A DNA stretch of 64,000 nucleotides, from NCBI RefSeq assembly GCF_016862575.1, contig NZ_BONF01000033.1:88529-152528 (forward strand). Direction: 5' to 3'. The DNA comes from Catellatospora bangladeshensis (lineage in GTDB: Bacteria > Actinomycetota > Actinomycetes > Mycobacteriales > Micromonosporaceae). Position numbers and translations under genes: made by a program. Positions within the stretch are counted from its first letter, which is position 1. Each line of letters opens with the position of its first letter. Shown here one piece after another: positions 1 to 7,767 of this stretch. Under the pieces are notes generated by a model that ran no database searches, was not told the DNA's origin, and saw nothing but the letters and a program-made list of their open reading frames with translations.

Positions 1-429
1 GACTTCGAGCTGGCCTCGCAGAGCGGCGAGCGGGTGCGGCTGAGCGACTACCGCGGCAAGCAGGCCGTGGTGCTGTACTTCTACCCGAAGGACGACACCT
101 CCGGCTGCACCGCCCAGGCGTGCTCGCTGCGCGACAGCTACGAGGTCTTCACCGACGCCGGCGCGCAGGTCATCGGCATCAGCTCCGACTCGGTCGAGTC
201 GCACACCGCGTTCGCGAGCAAGTACCGGCTGCCGTTCGCGCTGCTGGCCGACGAGGGCGGCGCGGTGCGCAAGGCGTACGACGTCCCCGCCACCTTCGGC
301 ATCCTCCCCGGCCGCGTCACCTACGTGATCGACCGCGAGGGCGTGGTGCGCCACGTCTTCTCCTCGCAGGCCAACATCGGCAAGCACGTCAACGGCGCCC
401 TGGAGATCGTCCAGCAACTCGCTTCCTGA
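1..429 (+). CDS. bcp: Peroxiredoxin, BCP/PrxQ type (5' end outside window)
   Basis: Thiol peroxidase of the bacterioferritin-comigratory-protein family, which reduces hydroperoxides in the cytosol using thioredoxin-type donors. The reading frame is open from base 1, so the start codon lies upstream of the window. The segment DDTSGCTAQACSLRD carries the peroxidatic Cys and a second Cys five residues later, the spacing usual for PrxQ enzymes with a resolving cysteine in the same helix. The preceding YFYPKDDT stretch and the later FALLADEGG and DREGVVRHVF segments also match the family. About 142 residues are present, near the usual 150-160, so little is missing. The TGA stop is followed immediately by repeat A1. 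Confidence 0.93.
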   Translation, partial: DFELASQSGERVRLSDYRGKQAVVLYFYPKDDTSGCTAQACSLRDSYEVFTDAGAQVIGISSDSVESHTAFASKYRLPFALLADEGGAVRKAYDVPATFGILPGRVTYVIDREGVVRHVFSSQANIGKHVNGALEIVQQLAS

Positions 430-481
430 AAGGAAGGGCACCTTCTTAACGCTATGCGTAGAAGAAGGTGCCCTTCTTAAC
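430..481. repeat. Family A intergenic repeat, copy A1 (inverted subtype)
   Basis: Two near-identical arms built on GAAGGGCACCTTCTTAACG face each other across a loop containing GCTATGCGTAGA. Each arm is itself almost palindromic (AAGAAGG-GCA-CCTTCTT), so the element can form one long stem or two small hairpins. It begins directly after the stop codon of the peroxiredoxin gene. Other copies lie at 2338, 3271, 13232, 35966 and 63966. A role in transcription termination or mRNA 3' end protection is inferred from position. Confidence 0.9.
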
Positions 482-585
482 TCTGCGGGTGCGGGTCGCC
501 TAGGCTCGGCGTGGACTTCGAAGGCGAAGGGCGTCGCGCCGGCGTACCCCTCGCGCGCGTGCGCCCGGCGAGGCTAGGCAGGCAC

Positions 586-2340
586 ATGGCGCTGGCGCAG
601 CACCCCCTTGACCACCGCTACCACGGCGAGCACCCGGTCCGCACCGTCGCCTACCTGCTGCGGGAGGACCGCAGGCGGCTGGCGCTGGGCGTGCTCGCGT
701 TCGGTGTCAAGCACAGCCCGACCTGGCTGCTGCCGCTGGTCACCGCGAACGTCATCGACGTGGTGGTGGAGCACCGGCCCGTCGCCCAGCTGTGGTGGGC
801 CACCGCGATCCTGCTGGCCTGCCTGAGCCTCAACTACCCGTTCCACGTGCTGTTCGTACGCAACCACAGCGGCTCCGTCCGCCGCATGGGCACCCGCCTG
901 CGCTCGGCGCTGTGCCGCCGTATGCAGGAACTCTCCATCGGCTACCACTCCCGCTCCAGCGCGGCGGTGCTCCAGTCGAAGGTGATCCGCGACGTCGAGG
1001 GCATCGAGCAGATGGTGCAGCAGGCCGGGGACGTCGGCGTGGGCGCGCTGATGATGCTGCTCGGCGGCACCGTGATCATCGCCGTCCGGGCGCCGCTCTA
1101 CCTGCCGATCTTCCTGGTGCTGGTGCCGGCCGCGGCGTTCCTGGTGATGAGCCTGCGCAACCGGATGCGTACCGACAACGAGAGCTTCCGCCGCGAGGTG
1201 GAGGGGCTGTCGTCGCGGGTCGCCGAGATGACCACGCTCATCCCGATCACCCGCGCGCACGGCCTGGAGCGCGACGCGCTGCGCCGCGTCGACGGCACGC
1301 TGGACCGGGTGCTGCGCGCCGGGCTGCGGCTGGACCTGCTCAACGGCCGGTTCGGCGCGCTGGCCTGGACCCAGATGCAGGTGCTCAGCGTGGCGTGCCT
1401 GGCCGGGTCGGCGCTGGCCACGTACTACGGCTGGACGTCGACCACGGCCGGGGACGTGGTGATGCTCAGCGCGTTCTTCTCGACCCTGACGTCGAGCGTC
1501 ATGACGCTGATGAGCCTCGGCCCGGTCATCGTGAAGGGGCTGGAGTCGGTGCGCTCCGTCGGCGAGGTGCTCCAGGCGCCCGACCTGGAGGTCAACGCGG
1601 GCAAGACCGAGGTGGCGGAGGTGCGCGGCGCCGTCTCGTTCGAGGGCGTCGGGTTCGCGTACGACGGCGCGGCGGGCACCGCCGTGCGCGACTTCACCCT
1701 GGCCGTCGCGCCCGGCGAGCGGATCGCGCTGGTCGGCCCGTCCGGTGCGGGCAAGTCCACCATCCTGAACCTGGTCATCGGCTTCCTGCGCCCGTCCTCC
1801 GGCCGCATCCTGCTCGACGGCCGCGACATGGAGAGCCTGGACCTGCGTACGTACCGGCGCTTCGTATCGGTGGTCCCGCAGGAGCCGATCCTGTTCGAGG
1901 GCAGCATCCGGGAGAACGTCACCTACGGCATGGCCGATGTGTCCCTGGAGCGGGTGCGGCAGGCGCTCGCCGACGCGAACGCGCTGGACTTCGTCGACCA
2001 GCTCACCGACGGGCTGGACACCGTGGTGGGGGAGCGCGGCGCGCGCCTGTCCGGCGGCCAGCGCCAGCGGCTGGCCATCGCCCGCGCCCTGATCCGCGAC
2101 CCGCGCGTGCTGATCCTGGACGAGGCGACCTCGGCGCTGGACACCCACTCCGAATCCCTGATCCAGCAGGCCATGGAGCGCCTGGTGGCCGGTCGCACCG
2201 TGTTCGTCGTGGCGCACCGCCTGTCCACCATCCGCAACGCCGACCGCATCGTCGTCATGCGCGACGGGTGCATCGAGCAGATCGGGACCCACGCCGAACT
2301 GCTCGCCCGCCCCGGCACCTACGCCACCCTGGCCAGGTAA
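586..2340 (+). CDS. ABC transporter, fused permease and ATP-binding protein
   Basis: Half-transporter of the exporter (ABCB-like) type, expected to work as a dimer in the membrane. The first ~300 residues hold the hydrophobic membrane domain. The C-terminal part has a Walker A (GPSGAGKST), Q-loop (VPQEPILFEG), signature (LSGGQRQR), Walker B (VLILDEAT) and switch His (VAHRLST). The ATG at 586 is preferred; the frame is open to a GTG at 511, but the residues before 586 look non-conserved and Arg-rich. The substrate cannot be told. It lies between repeats A1 and A2 with no partner half-transporter alongside, so a homodimer is likely. Confidence 0.93.
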   Translation: MALAQHPLDHRYHGEHPVRTVAYLLREDRRRLALGVLAFGVKHSPTWLLPLVTANVIDVVVEHRPVAQLWWATAILLACLSLNYPFHVLFVRNHSGSVRRMGTRLRSALCRRMQELSIGYHSRSSAAVLQSKVIRDVEGIEQMVQQAGDVGVGALMMLLGGTVIIAVRAPLYLPIFLVLVPAAAFLVMSLRNRMRTDNESFRREVEGLSSRVAEMTTLIPITRAHGLERDALRRVDGTLDRVLRAGLRLDLLNGRFGALAWTQMQVLSVACLAGSALATYYGWTSTTAGDVVMLSAFFSTLTSSVMTLMSLGPVIVKGLESVRSVGEVLQAPDLEVNAGKTEVAEVRGAVSFEGVGFAYDGAAGTAVRDFTLAVAPGERIALVGPSGAGKSTILNLVIGFLRPSSGRILLDGRDMESLDLRTYRRFVSVVPQEPILFEGSIRENVTYGMADVSLERVRQALADANALDFVDQLTDGLDTVVGERGARLSGGQRQRLAIARALIRDPRVLILDEATSALDTHSESLIQQAMERLVAGRTVFVVAHRLSTIRNADRIVVMRDGCIEQIGTHAELLARPGTYATLAR

Positions 2341-2390
2341 GGAAGGGCACCTTCTTATCGTTTTCCGTGGTAGAAGGTGCCCTTCTTAAC
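2338..2390. repeat. Family A intergenic repeat, copy A2 (inverted subtype)
   Basis: Same architecture as A1 with a diverged loop (TCGTTTTCCGTGGT). The TAA stop of the ABC transporter gene forms the first three bases of the element, so the repeat abuts or includes the stop. Confidence 0.88.
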
Positions 2391-2427
2391 GGCTCGCGGT
2401 CGGGGCGGCGGGACAGGGATGTGTACG

Positions 2428-3042
2428 ATGCCCGCCGTGATCGACTCCTCCTCCTCCACCACCGCGACCCGCCGCCTCGACGCGCAGATCGCGCTGAGCG
2501 TCCTGGCCCTGATCCTGACCGTCGGCGGGACCGTGTGGCTCGGTGAGCTGGCCGACGAGGTCCCGGTGCTGCGCGAGGCTTACTCCCGCTGGCACGGGGT
2601 CGGGTACGTGCTGATCTGCGCGTTCATGGTCGCGGTGCTTGTCGGCGCGGTGCTGCACTCGGTGCGGGCCGGGCGGGCGGGGCGCTCCGTCCGGCTGGGC
2701 TGGGTGAACGCGGCGCTGGTGTTGGCGTACGGGGCGCTGGTCGCGCTGCTCGCCTGGTACCTCGGGCCGGAGGTGCCCCAGCACTTCAGCGGCGGGCGCG
2801 GTGGCGGCGTGAAGGGCTCGTACGTCGCCTGGCTGGTCGCGGTGCTGCCGTGGCTCGCGTTCGTCGCCTGCTTCGGCGGCCTCTTCCCGAAGACGCACTC
2901 CGACCTGCCGAGCGCGGACAAGGGGCGCACGCAGCCGGTGCAGCCGAAGTTCTACCGGGTCCCGCTGCTCACCGCGGTCGTCAGCTGGTGCCTCGGCATC
3001 CTGCCGTTCCTGTTCGTACTGCTCGCCTTCACCCTCCGCTGA
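2428..3042 (+). CDS. Integral membrane protein of unknown function
   Basis: About 204 residues with five hydrophobic segments: an N-terminal one around IALSVLALILTVGG, then two in the middle (YVLICAFMVAVLVG and VNAALVLAYGALVALL), one around AWLVAVLPWLAFVACF and a C-terminal one ending in LLAFTLR. I do not recognise the family. The ATG at 2428 is preferred because GGACAGGG sits 8-15 bases upstream; the ATG at 2419 overlaps that site, and the frame's earlier GTG (2377) is inside repeat A2. It is transcribed alone between A2 and the D1 palindrome. Confidence 0.75.
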   Translation: MPAVIDSSSSTTATRRLDAQIALSVLALILTVGGTVWLGELADEVPVLREAYSRWHGVGYVLICAFMVAVLVGAVLHSVRAGRAGRSVRLGWVNAALVLAYGALVALLAWYLGPEVPQHFSGGRGGGVKGSYVAWLVAVLPWLAFVACFGGLFPKTHSDLPSADKGRTQPVQPKFYRVPLLTAVVSWCLGILPFLFVLLAFTLR

Positions 3043-3103
3043 CCCCCGATCCGTTCCTCGCCGGGCCGCGCCGGGCCGTCCCGCGCCGCCCCGCCCCGCC
3101 CCG

Positions 3104-3184
3104 CCAAGATCGTTCGATTTGCCTGGCAGATGGGCGAATGCGGGCTCAAGATACGCCCGTCTGCCAGGCAAGTTGGACGATCAA
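3104..3184. repeat. Family D long inverted repeat, copy D1
   Basis: Imperfect palindrome of about 80 bases with arms running from GATCGTTCGATTTGCCTGG to the complementary sequence before GGACGATC. It lies between two convergent genes (ends at 3042 and 3272). A close relative, D2, is at 30712-30790. Position suggests a bidirectional terminator; this is inference. Confidence 0.85.
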
Positions 3185-3267
3185 GAAGCGCCAGTGTCGG
3201 GGAGTTGGACGATCAAGGAGCGCCGGGGTCGGGGAGTTCGGCGATCGAGGAGCGCTCGTGTGGGGGA
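3172..3267. repeat. Three tandem 32-base direct repeats
   Basis: Three consecutive units begin GTTGGACGATCAAG, GTTGGACGATCAAG and GTTCGGCGATCGAG at 3172, 3204 and 3236, each 32 bases long and ending in GGGGA. The first unit starts inside the right arm of palindrome D1, so the tandem array appears to have grown from the arm of that element. No coding potential was seen. Confidence 0.85.
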
Positions 3268-3270
3268 GGG

Positions 3271-3323
3271 GTTAAGAAGGTGCCCTTCCTCTACGGAAAG
3301 CGTTAAGAAGGTGCCCTTCCTTT
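3271..3323. repeat. Family A repeat, copy A3 (direct subtype)
   Basis: Here both arms read TTAAGAAGGTGCCCTTCC in the same direction, so the copy is a direct rather than an inverted pair. This is possible without losing hairpin potential because each arm is itself nearly palindromic. The element overlaps the 3' end of the minus-strand gene ending at 3272 and supplies its stop codon. Confidence 0.88.
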
Positions 3324-3715
3324 GTCAGGAGGAGGAGGGTGGCGGGGAGGACGAGGCCGAGGAGGAGGGGGAGCAGGCCGGCGGTCCAGTCGGCGGTGGT
3401 GAGGGTGCCCTGGTGGGTGAGGTGGTATGCCAGGTGCAGGGTGTCGAAGATGAGGGCGCCGGTGAGGGACAGGCGGGCGAGGGCGGGGCGGTAGTGCACG
3501 GCGGGGACGGCGAGCAGGACGCCCAGGGTGAGGAAGGTCGCGCCGAGGTCGGCGGTGAGGTGCTCGTTGTAGGGCGGATAGCCGGCCGTCCAGTGGTGCC
3601 CGAAGCCGGGGAAGGTGCGGAAGAAGTGCGCCGGGGCGGCGTACGCCCACAGCCCCCACCACAGGTGCACCGCCGCCATGCCGGCCAGCCCGATCCGGAC
3701 GATGGTCGTTCGCAT
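3272..3715 (-). CDS. Small integral membrane protein with a PYNEHL motif
   Basis: About 147 residues with four hydrophobic segments and a conserved-looking GYPPYNEHLTADLG stretch after the first, plus HLAYHLTH near the third. Proteins with this pattern are common in actinobacteria but have no assigned function that I know. The start ATG lies 17 bases after the stop of the flavoprotein reductase, so the two are probably co-transcribed. The C-terminal tail (TKEGHLLNAFRRGRAPS) is encoded entirely by repeat A3, whose second arm provides the TAA stop. The original stop was probably lost or displaced when the repeat inserted. Confidence 0.8.
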   Translation of the reverse strand: MRTTIVRIGLAGMAAVHLWWGLWAYAAPAHFFRTFPGFGHHWTAGYPPYNEHLTADLGATFLTLGVLLAVPAVHYRPALARLSLTGALIFDTLHLAYHLTHQGTLTTADWTAGLLPLLLGLVLPATLLLLTKEGHLLNAFRRGRAPS

Positions 3716-3732
3716 GGCGGCAGTGTCCCGTA

Positions 3733-5079
3733 TCAGTCGAGCTGCTGCACGGCCGCCTCGATGGCCCGGTGGAACGTCGGGTACGCGTAGATCATGTTCT
3801 TGAGCAGGTGCACCGGCACCTGGGCGTGCACCGCGACGGCCAGCGCGCTGAGCACCTCGCCGCCGTTCGGTCCCGCCGAGGTGGCCCCGACCAGCACGTC
3901 CCGGTCCATGTCGGCGACCAGCTTGATGAACCCCTCGTTGCCGGCCTTGTGGATCCACCCGCGCGCCGACTCGGGGATCTTCGTGTACGCCGTCTGCACG
4001 TGGATGCCGTGGTGGCGCGCGGCGTCCTCGGTGAGCCCGACCGACCCGATCTCGGGGTCGGTGAAGGTGACCCGGGGCTGTGCCCGGTAGTCGGCGGGCG
4101 GCCCGCCCTGCCCGAGGATGTCCCGGATCGCGATCCCGGCCTGGTACATCGCCATGTGCGTGAACGCGCCGTGGCCGGTGCAGTCGCCGACCGCCCACAG
4201 CCCGTCGGCGGCCCGCATGTGCTCGTCCACGCTGATGGCTTTGGCGGCCGGGTCGAGACCGACGGTGTCGAGGCCGAGCTTGTGCAGGTCACTGGTGCGG
4301 CCGGTCGCGACGAGCAGCTTCTCCGAGGTGACCGTGCTGCCGTCGGCGAGGTGCACGGTCATGCCGTCGACGCGTTCGGCGCGGCTGCCGGTGTGCACGG
4401 TGACGCCCTCGCGCTTCAGGATCTCCGTGATCAGCTCGGAGGACTCCGGCTCCTCGTACACCATCAGCCGGTCCATGGCCTCGACGATGGTGACGCGTAC
4501 GCCGAAGCGGGCGAACATCTGCGCCAGTTCGAGGCCGATCGCGCCGCCGCCGAGCACGGTGATCGAGGCGGGCAGCGTGTCGGTCTCGATGGCCTCCTTG
4601 TTGGTCCAGTACGGCGCCTCGGCCAGCCCCGGGATGGGCGGGATCGCCGCCTTGGTGCCGGTCGCGATCACCACGCCCTTGCGCGCGGTGTACGTCTGCC
4701 CGTCGACCTCGACCTGCTTGGGCCCGGTGAGCCTGCCGGTGCCGCGCAGGAAGCGCCCGCCGCGGCCGGTGAACCGGTCGACGGCGACCTTGTCGTTCCA
4801 CGAGTCGGTGGCCTCGTCGCGGATGCGCAGCGCGACCGGGGCCCAGTCGGGGAAGACCTCCGACGCGCCGGCCATGCCGGTGATCCGGCGGCCCTCGGTG
4901 AGCAGCCCGCTCGCCCTGATCATCATCTTGCTGGGGATGCATCCCCAGTACGGGCACTCGCCGCCGACCAGCCGGTTCTCGATGCCGAGGACGCTCAGCC
5001 CGGCGTCGGCGAGCTTGCCGCCGACCTCCTCGCCGCCGACCCCCAGGCCCAGCACGATGACGTCCAGTTCATCAGCCAT
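3733..5079 (-). CDS. FAD-dependent pyridine nucleotide-disulfide oxidoreductase
   Basis: Cytosolic flavoprotein of the lipoamide dehydrogenase / mercuric reductase / glutathione reductase class, 448 residues. The FAD-binding GLGVGGEE is at the N-terminus, the redox-active pair is Cys42 and Cys47 in GECPYWGCIPSK, the NAD(P) motif is VLGGGAIGLELAQ, and the second FAD contact is WAVGDCTGHG. The C-terminal YAYPTFHRAIEAA occupies the place of the catalytic His-Glu segment. The true substrate is unknown; no pyruvate or oxoglutarate dehydrogenase genes are near, so a lipoamide role is not supported. The ATG at 5079 is preceded by AGGA. It is followed by a small membrane protein gene in the same direction. 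Confidence 0.9.
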   Translation of the reverse strand: MADELDVIVLGLGVGGEEVGGKLADAGLSVLGIENRLVGGECPYWGCIPSKMMIRASGLLTEGRRITGMAGASEVFPDWAPVALRIRDEATDSWNDKVAVDRFTGRGGRFLRGTGRLTGPKQVEVDGQTYTARKGVVIATGTKAAIPPIPGLAEAPYWTNKEAIETDTLPASITVLGGGAIGLELAQMFARFGVRVTIVEAMDRLMVYEEPESSELITEILKREGVTVHTGSRAERVDGMTVHLADGSTVTSEKLLVATGRTSDLHKLGLDTVGLDPAAKAISVDEHMRAADGLWAVGDCTGHGAFTHMAMYQAGIAIRDILGQGGPPADYRAQPRVTFTDPEIGSVGLTEDAARHHGIHVQTAYTKIPESARGWIHKAGNEGFIKLVADMDRDVLVGATSAGPNGGEVLSALAVAVHAQVPVHLLKNMIYAYPTFHRAIEAAVQQLD

Positions 5080-5102
5080 GAGTCCTGTATATCCGAATCC
5101 GG

Positions 5103-6113
5103 TCACGCGGAAGCGCGTACCACCAGTTCCGTGGGCAGCACGACCGAGGACGGCACGTCGTCGCCCGCGACCACGCGCAGCAGCTGGCGGGCCAGCTCGC
5201 GGCCCAGCTCCAGGATCGGCTGCCGCACGGTGGTCAGCGGCGGGTCGGTGAACCGGGAGATGTCGAAGTCGTCGAAGCCGACCACGGCCACGTCGTCGGG
5301 GATGCGGCGGCCCAGCTCGCGCAGCGTGGTGATCGCCCCGTGCGCCATCAGGTCCGAGGCGACGAACACCGCGTCCAGCAGCGGGTCGTCCTCCAGCAGC
5401 TGGCGCATGGCGGTGGCCCCGGACTCGCGGGTGAAGTCGCCGACGGCCACGATCGAGCGCCGGTCGGAGCCCTGCAGCTCGGCGCGGTAGCCGGCGAGCC
5501 GGTCGATGCCGGCGACCATGTCCTGCGGCCCGGCGATGGTCGCGATCCGGGACCGGCCCGAGTCGAGCAGGTGGCGTACGGCCTTGCGCACGCCGCCGAT
5601 GTGGTCCACGTCGACGTACGGCACCGGCGAGCGCCCCAGCGGGCGGCCGCTGACCACGACCGGGACGCCGAGCCGGTGCAGCTGGCCGGGCAGCGGGTCG
5701 ACGCCGTGCGTGGAGGCGAACAGCACCCCGTCCACGTGCCGGGCGGTGGTGTAGCGCTCGACCCGCTCGTACCCGCCGACGGTGTTGGTCATCATCAGCA
5801 CGAGCTGCTTGTTCGCGGCGTCGAGCTCCTGGCTTACGCCGTGGATGATGCTCGGGAAGAACGGGTCGTCGGAGAAGACGCGGCTGGCGCTCTCCGGCAG
5901 GACCAGGGCGATCGAGTCGGTGCGCTGGGTGACCAGGCTGCGGGCGGCCGCGTTGGGGATGTAGCCCAGCTCCTCGACGGCGCGGCGCACCGCGGCGCGG
6001 ATGGGCTCGGCGACCTTGGGTGAGCCGTTGACGACCCGGGAGACGGTGGCCCGGGAGACCCCGGCCAGGCGCGCCACGGCCTCCAGCGTGGGCCGCTCGC
6101 CGCGCTCGCTCAT
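5103..6113 (-). CDS. LacI-family regulator of the adjacent beta-glucoside operon
   Basis: 336 residues. The N-terminal helix-turn-helix reads TLEAVARLAGVSRATVSRVV and is followed by the hinge helix region (PNAAARSLVTQRT), then a periplasmic-binding-protein-like effector domain with the usual VDGVLFAS and VAVVGFDDFDISRF segments. It is divergent from the sugar ABC transporter and beta-glucosidase genes, and the shared 264-base region holds three GAGAGCGCTCTC-like sites. By analogy with CebR of Streptomyces it should repress uptake in the absence of a cello-oligosaccharide. The inducer is inferred from context only. A GGGGAAGG ribosome site precedes the ATG. Confidence 0.92.
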   Translation of the reverse strand: MSERGERPTLEAVARLAGVSRATVSRVVNGSPKVAEPIRAAVRRAVEELGYIPNAAARSLVTQRTDSIALVLPESASRVFSDDPFFPSIIHGVSQELDAANKQLVLMMTNTVGGYERVERYTTARHVDGVLFASTHGVDPLPGQLHRLGVPVVVSGRPLGRSPVPYVDVDHIGGVRKAVRHLLDSGRSRIATIAGPQDMVAGIDRLAGYRAELQGSDRRSIVAVGDFTRESGATAMRQLLEDDPLLDAVFVASDLMAHGAITTLRELGRRIPDDVAVVGFDDFDISRFTDPPLTTVRQPILELGRELARQLLRVVAGDDVPSSVVLPTELVVRASA

Positions 6114-6200
6114 GCCTTCCCCCTTGCTGCACTCCGGCGGCCCGCGGACGGGCGGGCCGAGATGACCTTACCGCCCGCGCGTTCCGGCGCGAAGTCGCAC

Positions 6201-6214
6201 GTGAGAGCGCTTTC
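6201..6214. promoter_or_regulatory. Putative LacI-family operator O1
   Basis: GTGAGAGCGCTTTC, an imperfect dyad resembling the GAGCGCTC core bound by LacI/CebR-type regulators. It lies between the regulator gene and its divergent target operon. Confidence 0.6.
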
Positions 6215-6217
6215 TGT

Positions 6218-6233
6218 GTGAGAGCGTTTGCAC
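6218..6233. promoter_or_regulatory. Putative LacI-family operator O2
   Basis: GTGAGAGCGTTTGCAC, a half-conserved dyad 17 bases from O1. The matching GTGAGAGCG half-sites are in the same orientation, so two repressor dimers could bind side by side. Confidence 0.55.
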
Positions 6234-6261
6234 AACTCGGTAACGCCCTGGAAATCGTGCC

Positions 6262-6290
6262 TTGACAGCGCAGGAGAACAGCCCGATGCT
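6262..6290 (+). promoter_or_regulatory. Putative promoter of the sugar uptake operon
   Basis: A consensus -35 TTGACA at 6262-6267 is followed after 17 bases by GATGCT at 6285-6290. The strongest operator (O3) starts 5 bases after this hexamer and would cover the transcription start, which fits repression by the divergently encoded LacI protein. Confidence 0.5.
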
Positions 6291-6295
6291 CTGCT

Positions 6296-6312
6296 GTGAG
6301 AGCGCTCTCTCA
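6296..6312. promoter_or_regulatory. Putative LacI-family operator O3
   Basis: Contains a perfect 12-base palindrome GAGAGCGCTCTC (6298-6309), the best match to LacI/CebR-type sites in the region. It sits at the expected transcription start of the uptake operon. Confidence 0.7.
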
Positions 6313-6377
6313 GCCCGGCCGCGAACCGCCCTGATGAGCGGCCGGGTTCCTACTGACGCCCTGAGGAGGGTTGTCAC

Positions 6378-7646
6378 ATGCGTACGTCCCTGCGCCGCAT
6401 GCTGGCTCCGATCATGGTCGCCGGGCTGCTGGCGACCGCGGCCTGCGGCTCCGAGGAGCAGCCGGCCGGCAACGAGAAGATCACTTTGAACGTCGCGCTG
6501 TTCGGCGACTTCGGCTTCAAGCCGCTGTACGAGGAGTACCAGAAGGCGCACCCGAACATCACGATCAAGGAGCGGATCTCCGACTACGCCGCGCATCACC
6601 AGAGCCTGATCTCGCACCTGGCGACGAACAGCGGCGCGGCCGACATCGAGGCCGTCGAGATCGGCTACCTGTCCAGCTTCACCGCCACCCCGAACCGCTT
6701 CCACAACCTGCTCGACCTGGGCGCCGGGGAGCTGGAGAGCCAGTGGCTGCCGTGGAAGTGGCAGCAGGGCCTGTCGACCGACAAGAAGACCCTGATCGGG
6801 CTCGGCACCGACGTCGGCGGCATGGCCATGTGCTACCGCACCGACCTGTTCCAGGCGGCGGGCCTGCCCACCGGCCGCGACGAGGTGTCCAAGCTCTGGC
6901 CGACGTGGGAGGACTACGTCGCCACGGGCAAGCGCTACAAGGCGGCGGCGCCGAAGTCGTACTTCATGGAGGCCTCGGGCAACATGTTCCGGGCCATGGT
7001 CGAGCAGGCCCCGACCGGCGTGTACGACGACGCGGACAAGCTGATCGTGGACAGCAACGCCGCGGTGAAGAAGGCGTGGGACCTCACGGTCGACGCGATC
7101 GGCTCGGACCAGTCGGCGAAGCTGTCGGCCTGGACGCCGGAGTGGAGCGCGGCGTTCGGCAAGGGCACCTTCGCCACCATCGTGTGCCCGGCCTGGATGA
7201 CGGCGTACATCGAGACCAACGCCAAGGACGCGGCGGGCAAGTGGGACGTCGCAGCGGTGCCCGGCGGCGCCGGCTCGATGGGCGGCTCGCACCTGGCGCT
7301 GCCCAAGCAGGGCAAGCACGCCAAGGAGGCGTACGAGCTGATCAAGTGGCTGACCGCCCCGGAGCAGCAGAAGAAGATCTTCAAGGCGACCGGCAACTTC
7401 CCGTCCACCCCGTCGCTCTACACCGACCCGGACCTGACCGGCTTCAGCAAGCCGTTCTTCAACAACGCGCCGCTCGGCAAGATCTTCACCGCCTCGGCGC
7501 AGGCCGTGCAGCCGCAGCACCAGGGCCCGAAGCAGGGCGACGTGTTCAACACCATCGGCGCCGGCCTGGGCCGCATCGAGCAGGGCAAGCAGTCGCCCGA
7601 GGACGCCTGGAAGCAGGTCCTCGCCGACGTCGCCAAGCTCGCCTGA
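6378..7646 (+). CDS. Sugar ABC transporter solute-binding lipoprotein
   Basis: 422 residues, family 1 extracellular binding protein. The signal peptide ends in LATAAC with Cys23 as the lipidated residue, so it should be anchored outside the membrane. It delivers sugar to the two permeases encoded next. The GH1 beta-glucosidase in the operon and the LacI-type sites suggest cellobiose or related beta-glucosides (CebE-like), but no ligand can be read from sequence. A strong GAGGAGG ribosome site sits 8 bases before the ATG. As usual for such systems no ATPase gene is in the operon; a shared MsiK-like ATPase elsewhere would be needed. Confidence 0.92.
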   Translation: MRTSLRRMLAPIMVAGLLATAACGSEEQPAGNEKITLNVALFGDFGFKPLYEEYQKAHPNITIKERISDYAAHHQSLISHLATNSGAADIEAVEIGYLSSFTATPNRFHNLLDLGAGELESQWLPWKWQQGLSTDKKTLIGLGTDVGGMAMCYRTDLFQAAGLPTGRDEVSKLWPTWEDYVATGKRYKAAAPKSYFMEASGNMFRAMVEQAPTGVYDDADKLIVDSNAAVKKAWDLTVDAIGSDQSAKLSAWTPEWSAAFGKGTFATIVCPAWMTAYIETNAKDAAGKWDVAAVPGGAGSMGGSHLALPKQGKHAKEAYELIKWLTAPEQQKKIFKATGNFPSTPSLYTDPDLTGFSKPFFNNAPLGKIFTASAQAVQPQHQGPKQGDVFNTIGAGLGRIEQGKQSPEDAWKQVLADVAKLA

Positions 7647-7649
7647 CCC

Positions 7650-7685
7650 ACCGGGCCGGCCGGTTCCCTGGCCGGCCGGCCCGGT
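7650..7685 (+). terminator. Intercistronic hairpin between binding protein and permease genes
   Basis: Perfect 14-base inverted repeat (ACCGGGCCGGCCGG and its complement) with an 8-base loop, placed right after the binding protein stop. With no T-run, it more likely reduces read-through or protects the upstream mRNA, giving more binding protein than permease. This interpretation is inferred from similar operons. Confidence 0.7.
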
Positions 7686-7767
7686 GCCCTCCGACCGGCC
7701 CGCGGCCGGGTGGCGCACCCCGCTGCCCACCCGGTCGCTGGGCGACTCCCATGTGAAGGAGCGCCCG

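Noticed and set aside
3733..6132. A single 799-codon open frame on the minus strand across the LacI and reductase genes
   Set aside because: The part upstream of 5079 is a shadow of the LacI gene in another frame (Arg/Gly/Ala-rich, no domain). The real reductase starts at 5079.
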